The translations under genes and the position numbers were made by a program. A stretch of 64,000 bases of DNA, from NCBI GenBank assembly GCA_027579435.1, contig JANBPK010000879.1, positions 1 through 64,000 of the forward strand, given 5' to 3'. Positions 21,771 to 32,475 of this stretch are shown here, in pieces. Source of the DNA: Candolleomyces eurysporus. Lineage: Eukaryota > Basidiomycota > Agaricomycetes > Agaricales > Psathyrellaceae. The first letter of the stretch is position 1, and each line of letters opens with the position of its first letter. The notes beneath the pieces were generated by a model, which saw only the letters and a list, made by a program, of their open reading frames with translations, made no database searches and had not been told where the DNA came from.

Positions 21771-22093
21771 AAAACCTAGGCAGAGGCCGGAGTCAGATTT
21801 CCCCCTCGGTGTCCGGACTCCTCTTGGCGAAATGTCCGGAATTTCCTCCGGCCTCTGGCCAGAAAAGCGCAAAAAGCGCCCGTCCACCATCCAAAAATGG
21901 TAATTTTTTCGGGCGCTTCGCGCCCCAAACCTTCGTCGGCCCATTTCCAGGCCCCTTCCCCCCCCAAGATGTCCGGATTTTCCTCCGGCCTACCCCGCGG
22001 TTTTGCCCAAAATGTGTCCGGATTTTCTTCTGGCCTGGTGGCCAGATTTCCAAAATGTGTCCGGAAAGTGCCTCCGGCCTCTGCCTAGGTTTT
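21771..22093. mobile_element. 323-bp inverted-repeat element (MITE-like) built of short repeats
   Basis: The ends are inverted copies: AAAACCTAGGCAGAGGCCGG at 21771 and its reverse complement ending at 22093. Between them lie about five degenerate units of the form TGTCCGGANTTTCCTCCGGC, for example near 21820, 21833, 21969, 22014 and 22056. The interior is unusually GC-rich with long C and T runs. There is no coding capacity. The flanks share only CCCT, so a target-site duplication is uncertain. It lies at the 5' edge of the dehydrogenase reading frame. Confidence 0.65.
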
Positions 22094-23043
22094 CAGGGGT
22101 CCTGTTCCATAAGCACCGAGTGGATCGTTTCTCACTACCCCTACTTACTCTTGGCCATTACTTCTGCGTAGAACTCGTTCTACTTATACCAGATCAATGT
22201 AATGCGCGTGCCTCTGGAAAACATGTGCAGCTATTGCGCGCCTCTAATACGTCGCATTGCTTCAATCTGTGATTGTAATTGGTATACACCCTTCTCACTC
22301 AAATATCAACAGACTCTCCCACCATTGACGCTTTGAAGATAATGATAGATCCCACACGATGAAAATGGGATTGCCAATGGGCGAGGCAGCATTGACTAAG
22401 CATCTTAGCATAAGGCTTGAACTCAGACCCATAGTCTTGATCATCAAGAAGCGCGGCACAAAAACAGTTGACATAGACAAAGGAGCGCCTTATATTTGCA
22501 TAGCGTCATGACCCCTATTGATCTCAGGATTTTTGCAGAGAGACAAGCGTTTCTAGGAGACTGAAGTACCATTGTCAATTAGGCTTCGAGCCATCAAACG
22601 GGCCATTCAAGTTCCGCAAAGGCGAGGGCCACTCCGGTTAACGAGACATATCATTTGGGTATGGGTTTCTAGTCGATTCCTTAATTCGTGTAGTAATTAG
22701 CTTGATACTGACCCGAATTAGGCAGGCGTCGTGCGGGATACAACATATCTTGAAAGTAGTATTTAGACGAGTGTGTATTCGAGAAAGTCAATTGTAAGCT
22801 GCTATACAGAGGTTCAAAAAATTGAAAAGCGAAACTAAGAGATCGAACAATTCGAATTCGAGTATTTCTAGGAGTTTGATAGGTTTATACAAACAATCAA
22901 CATGAAGCGAAAGACCGGGCAGAAAGGCTGGGAACAACTTTGGTTGGAGGACGACGTCTAGCAAAAGCGCAGGTGAGCATCATCACCCACCACTCGAGAA
23001 AACAACAAACACTCACCCAAACGGTACAAAGCATAAACAGTCT
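22094..23043. other. Spacer; start of the cerato-platanin duplication unit
   Basis: No gene recognised. The part from about 22540 is similar to about 24950-25330, downstream of the second cerato-platanin, so both are homologous 3' flanks of a tandem duplication. Confidence 0.6.
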
Positions 23044-23520
23044 TTAATTGAAGCCACAATCGTACGCAGGCACGGCACGAATCTCAACCTCAACGTCGGC
23101 TGGGACAGTGTTTCGCGTGAACCCAGTCAACTCGAGGAACTTGCTCGTGCATAACACAGCTTGGTTGGGAAGCCCGCTATCCGAGACAGCGGTAAAATAA
23201 ACCGCCCTCCCGGTTCCAGAGTACCAAATCTCATAGCAGGCACCGCAGTTGGTGGAATTGAAGCCGACGCCAGGGAACCCTCCAAGAGCTGGGAAGCTTG
23301 GGAGGGCGGAACAGGTGGCGTAGCCCCTGGTGATGAGACCGTTGGCTCCTGTGGAGCAAGAGACGGTGTTGAGGCTGCGAGTTGGAACGCAGAGGGCGTC
23401 GTCGTAGACGATGTTTGCGATGAGAGGAGGGCTACGGGAGGAGATACTGGCGGCATCGGTAGAGCCTGCAAGAAGAGCTGTGAGGACTGTGGCGACAGAG
23501 AGTACAGAGAGCTTTAGCAT
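23044..23520 (-). CDS. Cerato-platanin 1 (secreted)
   Basis: Single exon, 158 aa. The signal peptide is MLKLSVLSVATVLTALLAGS. Mature part: VYDDALCVPTRSLNTVSC, GLITRGYATCSALPSFPALG, NCGACYEIWYSGTGRAVYF, and a C-terminus EIRAVPAYDCGFN. The conserved Cys pattern and the NCGACY core are diagnostic. Cerato-platanins are small, secreted, expansin-like double-psi beta-barrel proteins that bind chitin oligomers and surfaces and can elicit plant defence. Most similar in layout to the gene at 25472, with which it forms a tandem pair about 2.4 kb apart. Confidence 0.95.
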   Translation of the reverse strand: MLKLSVLSVATVLTALLAGSTDAASISSRSPPLIANIVYDDALCVPTRSLNTVSCSTGANGLITRGYATCSALPSFPALGGFPGVGFNSTNCGACYEIWYSGTGRAVYFTAVSDSGLPNQAVLCTSKFLELTGFTRNTVPADVEVEIRAVPAYDCGFN

Positions 23521-23602
23521 GGCTGGATGAGGTGGTTGTTTATGTAAAAAGAGTTGATGAGTGTTGCACTTAACTGAGGAATAGGGAGTATATCGTTCAG
23601 CC

Positions 23603-23610
23603 TTTTTATA
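23603..23610 (-). promoter_or_regulatory. TATA box of cerato-platanin 1
   Basis: Minus-strand TATAAAAA about 83 bases before the ATG at 23520. The three cerato-platanin genes in the window all have such a box 85-100 bases upstream. Confidence 0.55.
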
Positions 23611-25471
23611 TCTCCCTGGAGAGCCCCATCCCTCTTCTTGTCCTGTTTGTCTCACTTGATGGTTTTGCAGATTTTGGACCCCATTCTCGATGGCCCTACG
23701 GCGACATGATTTTCCGCGTTGGGCTGAGAACACAGACCAGCCCGTCAACGTAACACCACACTGGTGACAGATCCAACGATACAACAATCTATCGGTGGGT
23801 CCATGCCATTTTCCTGCCTCCACTAGCCAGCTCTCTGGATGCGACTCCTCTTCTTAGAAGCGGAGGAAAGGATGACCCTCGAAATGAGTGGCTGATTTGA
23901 AGAGTAGAAGCCTTCATCATGCCGAGATCGACACTGATTCGAAGAATCGCGAAGTCTATTCGATATACCCATATGGTCTGTCCCCCTTTTCTTCGCTGCC
24001 GGCTTAGCGTAATCTTGTCCGTATACACCCAGCACCGAGATGGCGGAATGCGCTTATCTGGCAGCTATAGTGCGGCGATATCAAGCTACCATAGGCTCAA
24101 AGCATTCCGAACGTAAAAGACGACCAGCCCTATTGAAAAGCTGAGTTGTAAGTGGTGTTGATCTCCGTCTTTTCGTAAGATTAGAAGATTATGAAGGTAA
24201 AATTCAGTACGTACTGCCATGCCGTACTCTTACTATGCGGCTTCCCAAGCTACTACTGTTAAGACTCAGACCTTAGGATTAGGTGTCAAGATGTCTCCAA
24301 CTCGAGGAATGCCATGACCAGCTTTGGGAAGCGATCATTGATGGAGCCGCATCCGAGACCTATCGCTCGCCCAGTAGCTTGAAGTTCTAAAAAACTGGCA
24401 TCAATAAAGGCGAGGCGTTTGAGTTCACCGTTATTATGTCATGTCTGACCAGTACAGGGTAAGTTCGGGAAGATCGCAAGGTGTATCGTCGGGAATTCTT
24501 CGGTCTGTTCCGTGCCTTCTTCCACCGTATAAGTAATCTCAAGAACAGCCCGGCTAATACACATGTATATGTTTGGGGTGTTGCTCAAGTTGATACTGAT
24601 ACTGAGATTGACTTCGATGTATCCTCTCGAGCATCGGTAGTCAGTCCAATTCAGTCGTTTCTTGTTTCATTGTTTTAGATACGACTTATCCGAGGCCTAC
24701 TAACTCCACAGGCCTTCGCAGTCTTTGGGAGTAGGTATTCGCGACTCTACACTGGCACCGTTCTCTTCTTGACCGGATCTGTATTCCGCTGTCTCTTTGC
24801 GGCGTTCTTGAAGACGGAGGCAAATTAACAGAGCGTGTTGCCTCGTACCAAGTACTACTCAGTGACTAGCCGTGAGAGAGCCGCAATATTCATGAAGCCC
24901 CTAGTAGGGACTTCATCCTCCTTTCCCTAGATTAGTGGGGACAAGGGTCTGATCTGGAATCCTGAAGTTCCATCGTCACCTTGGGTTCGAGCCATCGAGA
25001 CGTGGTCATTCAAATTGCGCACTGAGGGCTACAGCCACTTTGGTTAACGACACATGGACCGCTTGGGTATGAATTTCGAATCAATCCGTGAGCTACGTAG
25101 TGCTTGAGATTGACGTAAATTATGGAGATATCCAAGTTGTGGGAGACACCAATCGTTATATATTTGAAAACAGTTTAACATCGTCTTCGGCAAAATCAAC
25201 GATAAACTAATGTACATAGATCGAAAAAGGAAGGGAAAGCCACAAGTTCGAATTATCTGGATATGAATATTTTTATGGATTTTTACGGGCTTATAAGACA
25301 ATCAGAAAAAAANGCGAAAGCGAAGGAGTTGGGAGGCATGAAAGCAAAGCTGGGAACCTTTGGCCTTTGTTTGGCGTCTAGTAAAAGCGCCGGTTAGGCT
25401 GGTCACCGCCCACTCTCTCACTAAAACCACAAATCACTCACCTAAACATGGGAGAAAGCGTACAACACGGT
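23611..25471. other. Spacer between cerato-platanins 1 and 2
   Basis: Upstream sequence of copy 1 and downstream sequence of copy 2. Around 24480-24600 it is similar to 26890-27010, consistent with a tandem duplication. Open frames here are short and not supported. Confidence 0.6.
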
Positions 25472-25909
25472 CTAGTTGAAACCGCACCGGCTCCTCGGCA
25501 CAACACGAATGTCAGCCTGAACGTTGGCTGGGACAGTCGGCAGAGTGAGCCCAGTCAACTCGAGGAACTTGTCCGTACACAACACGGCTTGGTTGGGCGG
25601 ACTCTGTGTGACGGCGGTGAATGCGATCGCCCTCCCAGTCCCTGCGTACCGAAGTTCAAAGCAGGCACCGCAGTCGGTGGAATTCCATACGACGCCGGGG
25701 AATCCTCCGAGGGCGGGGAAGTTTGGCAGGGAGCCAAGGGTGGTATAGCCCTTGGTGATGAGGCCATTCGGACCGTCAGAGCAGGATACTCCGCTGAGAC
25801 TGCGATCAACGCAGAGACTGTGGTCGTAGACAATCTGGATGNCGTTGGTTGAGCCGGCCAGGAGAGTGGTGAAGACCGTGATAATAGGGAGGGCAGTGAG
25901 CTTGAACAT
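25472..25909 (-). CDS. Cerato-platanin 2 (secreted)
   Basis: Single exon, 145 codons. The signal peptide is MFKLTALPIITVFTTLLAGS, then VYDHSLCVDRSLSGVSC, GLITKGYTTLGSLPNFPALG, DCGACFELRYAGTGRAIAF and VVPRSRCGFN at the end. Compared with copy 1 it lacks about ten residues after the signal peptide, and one Cys (ATCSAL in copy 1) is Leu here (TTLGSL). An N at 25842 falls in the codon after STN; the frame needs it as a real base. Tandem paralogue of 23044. Confidence 0.92.
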   Translation of the reverse strand: MFKLTALPIITVFTTLLAGSTNXIQIVYDHSLCVDRSLSGVSCSDGPNGLITKGYTTLGSLPNFPALGGFPGVVWNSTDCGACFELRYAGTGRAIAFTAVTQSPPNQAVLCTDKFLELTGLTLPTVPANVQADIRVVPRSRCGFN

Positions 25910-25996
25910 TGCTAGAAGTGTAGTAGGTGGTTTGTGTGAAGGTCGATGAGTGTGAAGTTGTTTGAACTGAGGAATTGGGAGCGTAGCTTTCAGGCC

Positions 25997-26003
25997 TTTT
26001 ATA
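25997..26003 (-). promoter_or_regulatory. TATA box of cerato-platanin 2
   Basis: Minus-strand TATAAAA about 90 bases upstream of the ATG at 25909, in the same relative place as in the two other cerato-platanin genes. Confidence 0.5.
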
Positions 26004-26009
26004 CCTCTT

Positions 26010-27758
26010 TTTTNGAGCCCTTCGTCTTGTCTTGTCCCATTCGTCTAATAAGCTGTATCTAACTAAATCGCGTTCATGTGCGGCCTCGACCACGATGGAG
26101 CGATGGAGCATAAGGAAAGGCCGTAGTACCGTTATCTAGGTGCTGCGTCTTACCTCACTCACCTGTTCGTTATGCAACCTTAGGATCCCGTTCTCGATAC
26201 CTCTACGGCGACATGGTTTCCCCTTCGGACTGGCAAGCAGGCCCATGGGTCCACGCCACCGGTATACTCATGATCCGACCAGACAAAGATCTCAGGTCGC
26301 CCATTCTCCTGTCTCGACTGAAAAGCTCTGAGAGCGCGAGTCCGCTCCTTTGCAACCAAGGAGATGGCTGCATTTAGAAATGAGTCGCCGACTTGAAGAA
26401 TCGAAGTCTTGAATGCCTTGATCGATGGTAATTCAAATTTGATGTCCGAGGGATCAGGAAGTCAATTTGCTTTACCCTTATGGTCTTTTCCCAGTTTCTT
26501 TCACTCTTGGGTGGTACATATGGGAGCGGGATATGCCCGAGGCTGCCCAAGTCTGAAAGATTCGGGTACCGTGGCGAGCCTGATTGAAATGCTGAGTCGG
26601 GAGTTTGTGAGACCGATCCCCGTTTTTCATAAGGTCTTGAAAGGTGCGGATCCAGTACGTGCTTACAGTATCATGCCCTGTGAATAGGCGCCCTCTCTGA
26701 GCATTAGGCCTCGAGAAGGTATTTCCATCCAGAGGAATCTCATGACCAATTTTGGGAAGCGATCGCTCAGAACCGCCCCCGCGAGAGCTATCTGTCACTC
26801 GCTCGTCAGATGTTTAAGCAATCGGTAAAGGTAAGATTTTTAAGTTGTCCGTTATTATGTTATGCCTGACCAATACGAGGTCCGTTCAGGAAGGTGTCAA
26901 CGTGCATCGTCGGGAGCACTTCGGTGTCTCTTGTGCAGACCTTACTGCACCGTAGTATTAGGAACAGCGCCCAGCTAATGCATTTGTGCGTGTTCGGGAT
27001 GATGCTCTTGAGGCCATCCATAGTGAATTCTATAAGCGCCGAGTCAATCGTCTTGAATCAGCTCTTGCAGGAAGGAATAAGCACCGAAATCTACCTTGAG
27101 ACGTCCGACGTTCCCGAACGCAGCGCTAGCAATGCTTGAACGGTCCATGTTACTGCCACGTTCTCATACGGGAAGTTCAAACCGAAAAGAAAGCCAGGAG
27201 AAATGGGGAACCCCGACAAACTTGGCTATGTGTACATCATCTCTTCATTTCAACCAACGCAATCAGCGATCATCTCGAATCAAGACAAGTTCGGCATTAA
27301 ATTGTTAGGACTGCTCAATCATTCCTTTCGCTTGCTTACACCACGAAACAAAGCTTCTTGTAACATGGATGTGTACTTGGAACGCAACTATAATACAAAA
27401 ACAAGGAGCTGTGATGGGGAAAGGCCGGGGCTGTCATGTTAATTCGTATCGTGAGGGTGGGGTATTAAGGTGGTGCTACCAATCGCGTATACAGCCTCCC
27501 ACTTGTCTGGTAGGTATATTAAGATATATAAGTCAATGAGGAGGGAGTGGGGAGGGAATAAAAAATGATTTCGAGAATGCAAGCGGGTCAAGTTAAGTTG
27601 CGAAGATGACCAAGAGAAGGGAACAGGAGGCCATATATCCGAAATGGATTGAGGAGAAAAAATATGGGGGAACATATGTCCTGAACCAATGCAAAAAATG
27701 AAGAACGAAAGGTGTACCGAGGACGAGTGGATTAAAGAGAAAAGGAAACCAAGGGTGT
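26010..27758. other. Gene-poor region upstream of cerato-platanin 2
   Basis: Contains the diverged copy of the upstream region of cerato-platanin 1. No gene, RNA or repeat beyond that is supported. Confidence 0.6.
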
Positions 27759-29838
27759 CTAGTTGGTTGTGACCTTCTCCTTCTCGCTCAACAGCTCACG
27801 AGCCACACTTGCTCGCTGCTGTTGTCCAAGCGTTCTATCACTGTCATCGTTGACAATGCTCCCTCCGCTCTCTTCGTTCGCGACAGGCACGCGGGTCTCG
27901 TTCCTTCGCACAAACCACTGAATGAGAGGGAGGGTGATACAGGAGATGGCGACCCAGGCAAAGAGAATTCCGATCGATTGACCAACTGTATCGGTAGACG
28001 TCAATTAGTAAAGGTCGATTTTCATTTGAAAGAGAGAGAGAACACACCATGATTCTTCGTTCCAAACACAATCGTCCTGAGCGCTCTAGAAAGGTTGTAG
28101 AAGGGCACTGCGTATCCGTATCTAAAGATGCCTGGCAGAACTTCAATCGGGAAAATTGATACCGAGAGGTTGGCTGTAGTAATTTAAGTCGTCAGTCCGA
28201 GCACTCATGAAGGACAAAGTAAGGTTAACGTACCAATGATCCAGAGCAACATGAAGAAAGGGATCCCGCGGGTCGTCAACAAGGTGAGGAGAGACTCAAG
28301 GGCGAGTGCACTGCACGGGGAGTCAGGACATGGCCAAACGAAGGAATTGAAAAATAGGGAGAACTCACACTGCGAGCATCCCGACGTAGTTCACCATCCA
28401 GAAGACCATAAAGCCTCCATGTCCGAACCTACGAAGAGACAACGAATAAGCCTATTCAGTCGAATCAAATCAAACAATCACGTACTTTCGGTTCACGTCA
28501 AGTTTGAATGCGAGGTTCAACAGACAATAGAAGAGCTATGATGGGTGGGAGACGTGTAAGTCGGGGGTGAATGGGAAAGAACAGGAAGCAAAGACGTACA
28601 GAGATCATGAAATATGCGAAGAAGGCGGAACACAGTCGGAGAATGATGAGACCCTTCGTCGACAGCGTCTTTTGGTACCCGGAGGCTTCACGAGCGCCTT
28701 GTGCAATCATCTAGACAAAATAGGAAAACAGGATATCTGTGAGGACGAGTGCAAGAATGTAGGTCGGTGATAGCACGTACCACAACGAAGAATCCCATAA
28801 TAAGCTGATACAGCATGCCCACAAATGTAGAAGCAGTCGCCACAGGCTGGTCATAAGGAATCAGGTTCTGAATCGTGTAATAAACAGGCGAGGTGATAGT
28901 CTGCGGTGATGAAGCCATAATCGAAGCAAGAGCTGGCGAGTTGGCGGCATTTTGAGCGATTCGTTGAGCCATCATCCTGGATAGGGCATCGAGAGTTCCT
29001 TGTAGAGAGGGCCGGATGAGAGATCGGCTATAGCAAGAAAGATAGGCAGATAGATCAAGAGAGTAATCAGATTGATGAGCACGTTGACCACAACCGAAGT
29101 TAGAGAGAAGAGAAGAGAATACTTACTAGGCGTTCTCGTTTCGTGCTTCTACGCCGTACGCTGTGATCGCCTCAGCACCATCGTAGGAGGAGTTGGGAGC
29201 CGCGAGGGCCGAGGTGAGTCGACTGCTCGAACCTGGGTTGACTGAGGAAGCGTGTCAGGAGCCGAAAAATGCAACGGGAAATTGGGAAACTCACTTGAAA
29301 CGGCGGTCCAGATATGTTCGTCCCGAACTGCATCCGACAATTGCTGAGGCCCACCGGGGAAGTCCGTGGCTGGGATCACCGTCCACGTAACACGACTCTG
29401 GCCTCCTTGGTTCGAACCCAGGGCTTGCGACACCGTCTGTCCAATCAAGCCTCCATCAAAATCCTACGAAGAGTCGATCAGACGCGCTGCAGGGTAAATG
29501 GAAAATGGGCACTTGAAGGAACGCACCACGACCCAGCCATGCAAGTTCCGCGCCGGAATCTTCCACAGTGCTCCCCAGTAAATCGGCAAAATGGTGAAAA
29601 TCATAATAATGACCATGAACGTCCCTCCAAAGAACACTTTGAAGTAGGTCTGCCTCGCCAGATTGCCTTCAGGCGACTTTTCGAAGAATGTCCGTGATCC
29701 GGCTGTCATATTGTTCTTCTTTTCCTCCACAAATGCAGAATCGACTTCAACTTGACTCTTGTTGGCTGGAAGAGGTCGATGGGATAACGAAGTTACTGAA
29801 CTTGTCGATGTCGATGAAGAGTTTACAGCCGGAGACAT
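27759..29838 (-). CDS. DUF3533/SNG1-type polytopic membrane protein
   Basis: The start at 29838 gives a Ser-rich cytosolic N-terminus (MSPAVNSSSTSTSSVTSLSH). The first membrane segment is VFFGGTFMVIIMIFTILPIY followed by WGALWKIPARNLHGWVV, the hallmark of the family. A luminal/extracellular domain follows (GLIGQTVSQALGSNQGGQSR, VTWTVIPATDFPGGPQQLSD). Then come about five C-terminal membrane segments (STFVGMLYQLIMGFFVV, LIILRLCSAFFAYFMIS, GGFMVFWMVNYVGMLAVGLA, IPFFMLLWIIANLSVSIFP, SIGILFAWVAISCITLPLI). The tail is hydrophilic and ends SEKEKVTTN at 27759. Yeast SNG1 raises resistance to nitrosoguanidine and other drugs, and the family is thought to act in membrane lipid organisation or export. 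Several introns. Function here is inferred from family. Confidence 0.9.
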
Positions 29839-30986
29839 GACTCGGGACTGTCTGTCCGTCGACTCTCAAGTAACTGAGTAGGGAGCAAAGGTAGAACAGG
29901 GACCGGAGCTATTGAAGGCGCCTCGACGTATCTGCTTTTAAAGCGAGCCATGGTTTCGTGGAAAGATGACGGTGACGGATATGGAGCAACCGAAAGCAGA
30001 GGACTCTTACGTGTAATGACCATCAAACTTCCACCATCCAGCCCCGGATAGCACACATCCGGCGCGCACAGTTCCTTTCTGGGAATGTGGGTAAAGGTTG
30101 GGGAGAGCGCTTCCAGCGATTTGGTTGACTACACACAAGTACGTACTCTCTAATTCATTGTATGCTATCCAAATTAGCCCACGGGAAGTACAGAAACCGA
30201 AAACCATCGCTTCAGAGCCTGCGTCAACAGAACGGACCTCGCTCAAGATCCTGAGTCACTTAAAAATAGATTCAGCATCTTCGGTTACGTTGTTACCTGG
30301 ACGAATAGCTTGAATCATCATGGAAGTGCACAATTGTCCAGATATACTTACTCGATAAGCTGTAGAACCTCTACCCGTCCTAGTACGCGTACGTCGTGCC
30401 AGAAACTGCCGCGGCTAGGGTGACCTGATCATCGATCCATTTCCAACCGAAATAGGTAATGCGGGGGTCCGCCTGCTATTACTAGTATTAGGCAGCTCGA
30501 GGCCCTCACTCATCATCTCTGAAGGTCGAGGTTCAGGTTATAGCTGACCGTGTATCCCGTCTTGAGGCCCCTCGTGAAGTCAGGCTGGATTTCATTGGTT
30601 TCTTTAGAGCGCACTTAGTTAAGGGGTATCATACTGCTTTGATATCGATCACGGCTTCAATGCAAACGCAACATCCATGTCGTGATCCCAAAATAACTGC
30701 TGATGAATGTACAAAAATAACTACAAGATACGATACGAACGGTACTGGCCATTGAAATGCTCGGGAAATATACGATGTTGTTATGTTATCCTGCCCCCCT
30801 CGTCCTCTATATGAGGACGTACCTCTTCCTCCAACACTGAGTGGCGACATCACCAGCAACGAATCCAGTTAGGCGGTCTAGGAGCTTGACAACTAGACAT
30901 GCAGAAGTATATATATGTACAGTGCATCGACCCGAACAGCAAACCTAGCAGACCCACACGCCCCGCAGACAGATGATCCAAACCCC
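29839..30986. other. Intergenic, 1.1 kb
   Basis: The upstream region of the SNG1-type gene and the 3' side of the next minus-strand gene. Short open frames show no support. Confidence 0.6.
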
Positions 30987-32475
30987 TCACCCATGCCTCA
31001 TCCTACCCTGCGGCACACTATCATACGCTGGCGGCAACTCACTAAGGTTCGTCGAACTCTCGGTGATATCCCCATCCAACTGATTCCTCGTTTGAACTCG
31101 AATTGTATTGTTCTTCGCTAAAATGACCTCTGCATGGTCTCCAGGGGCTCTGGTGACTCTCGCTGAGGCTCCTCCTACATCGTTCCTACCAGTCTGAGCC
31201 TGACTGGAACTGCCAGCGCCGGAAGGGTTCCCTGGGTTGAAATATGGGTCCTGGTATTGTGAGTAGGAAGACGGGGTCTGAAGCTGAGGGTGGGATTGCG
31301 GGTGAGGATGGGTGTAAGCAACGGATTGACGTGGGTCTTGATGTTGGTGCTGTTGGGGGTAATACTGGTCCTCCGCTTCTTCTGTCAAAGGCCGCATACC
31401 AGACGGGGGGGGCCGCGTTGGCGTTCGCGTGATACGAATGCGTCGGAACCAACCTCGGCGGTGGAGACTCTGCGCCTCCACCTGTAGTAGCGACGGGACT
31501 GGTACTCCTGGCGTCCCCATACATCAACGGCGTCACCGAGTTCGCCGACAACGTTCGGTGATGTTGGTGACCGGGTGTTGTAGCAGGCTGTTGCTGACTC
31601 GAGATAATGGAAGAGGTCGTGTAGGGTTGGCTCCTCATGCTCACGTTATCGTCCATAGACGATCGAGACATCATCCCAGGGTGATTCGCCAATTGTTGTT
31701 GTGAACGCTGTTGCTGCTGACGGCTTTGGAGCAAATTCCTCCGTTGCTTCTCGCTCAACGGCTGCGACGGTGGTGCCATTACAACATTGTTTTGCCCGTC
31801 CCGATGTACCTGACTCATTAGCTGAGGTTCATGGTGCGGTTGAGAGTATTCGGGGGGTTGGTACCCTGCGAATGGTCTGACAGAGGAAGAATGAATGCTA
31901 GAGTGAGACGGGAAGTTCTGTACGGGCGGTCGTGGGTCAGGTGAGGCTGGGCGGACACGTTTAGAGCGTCGTCGATAAAAGATGATGCCGACGCCTATCA
32001 GGACGAGGCCGATGAAACCTAAGGAACGATCGTCATTGGAATCGTGCGCAGTATGATGGGTGTCTGTAGCTGGGGTGTAGACGCACCTCCAAGTGAAGCA
32101 GCGATAATCACAACCAAATTTCCTTTCTTCTTCTTCGGTTCGGGCGGTGTAGGAAAGATAAGCGTCGTACCAGCTGGGAAGACAGTCGCTACTGGTGTCG
32201 TAGTCGTTAAAATTCGTCCTTCAGTCGTATATCTAGCTCCGTCAACCAAACGAATGGGATAAGCCCTTGGAAATATCTTCCAAGAAAGGAGCAACGCACA
32301 CACTGGTGGTCGGTATGATAGTCGTTATAGCTGCTGAAAGGGTTGTAGCGGAGTAGGTCGTCACTCCAGATGGGAGGCTCAGGGAGTAGATCACTGTACG
32401 TCAATCCGCGATGCCGTGTCAGCGCTCGAGTGTCCTCTGTTCAATGGCTTGATCTGACTCACCAGATACCGACAT
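30987..32475 (-). CDS. Single-pass membrane protein with two PPxY motifs
   Basis: The start at 32475 (MSVS) splices to VIYSLSLPSGVTTYSATTLS, a short Thr/Ser-rich outer part, then GRILTTTTPVATVFPAGTTL. One membrane segment is assembled over an intron (NLVVIIAASLGG joined to FIGLVLIGVGIIFYRRR) with a basic stop-transfer. The long cytosolic tail is Gln/Ser/Pro-rich. It contains YQPPEYS near its start and LPPAYDS near its end; both are PPxY motifs, ligands for WW domains of Nedd4/Rsp5-type ubiquitin ligases. The layout resembles fungal surface sensors or Rsp5 adaptors, but no ectodomain family is recognised. The frame shifts at an eight-G run (31405-31412): upstream reads NANAAPP, downstream SGMRPLTEEAEDQYY. 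This is probably a homopolymer error. Confidence 0.7.

Larger units (their letters stand above)
22540..27020. repeat. Tandem duplication of the cerato-platanin unit, about 2.4 kb period
   Basis: The 3' flanks (22540-22780 and 24950-25110), coding exons and distal upstream regions (24480-24600 and 26890-27010) match in the same order and orientation. The non-coding parts are strongly diverged, so this is an older duplication than the reductase array. Confidence 0.65.

Noticed and set aside
21756..22171. Open frames of 60-120 codons inside the inverted-repeat element
   Set aside because: They exist in several frames of a GC-rich internal repeat and encode no known transposase; they are by-products of composition.
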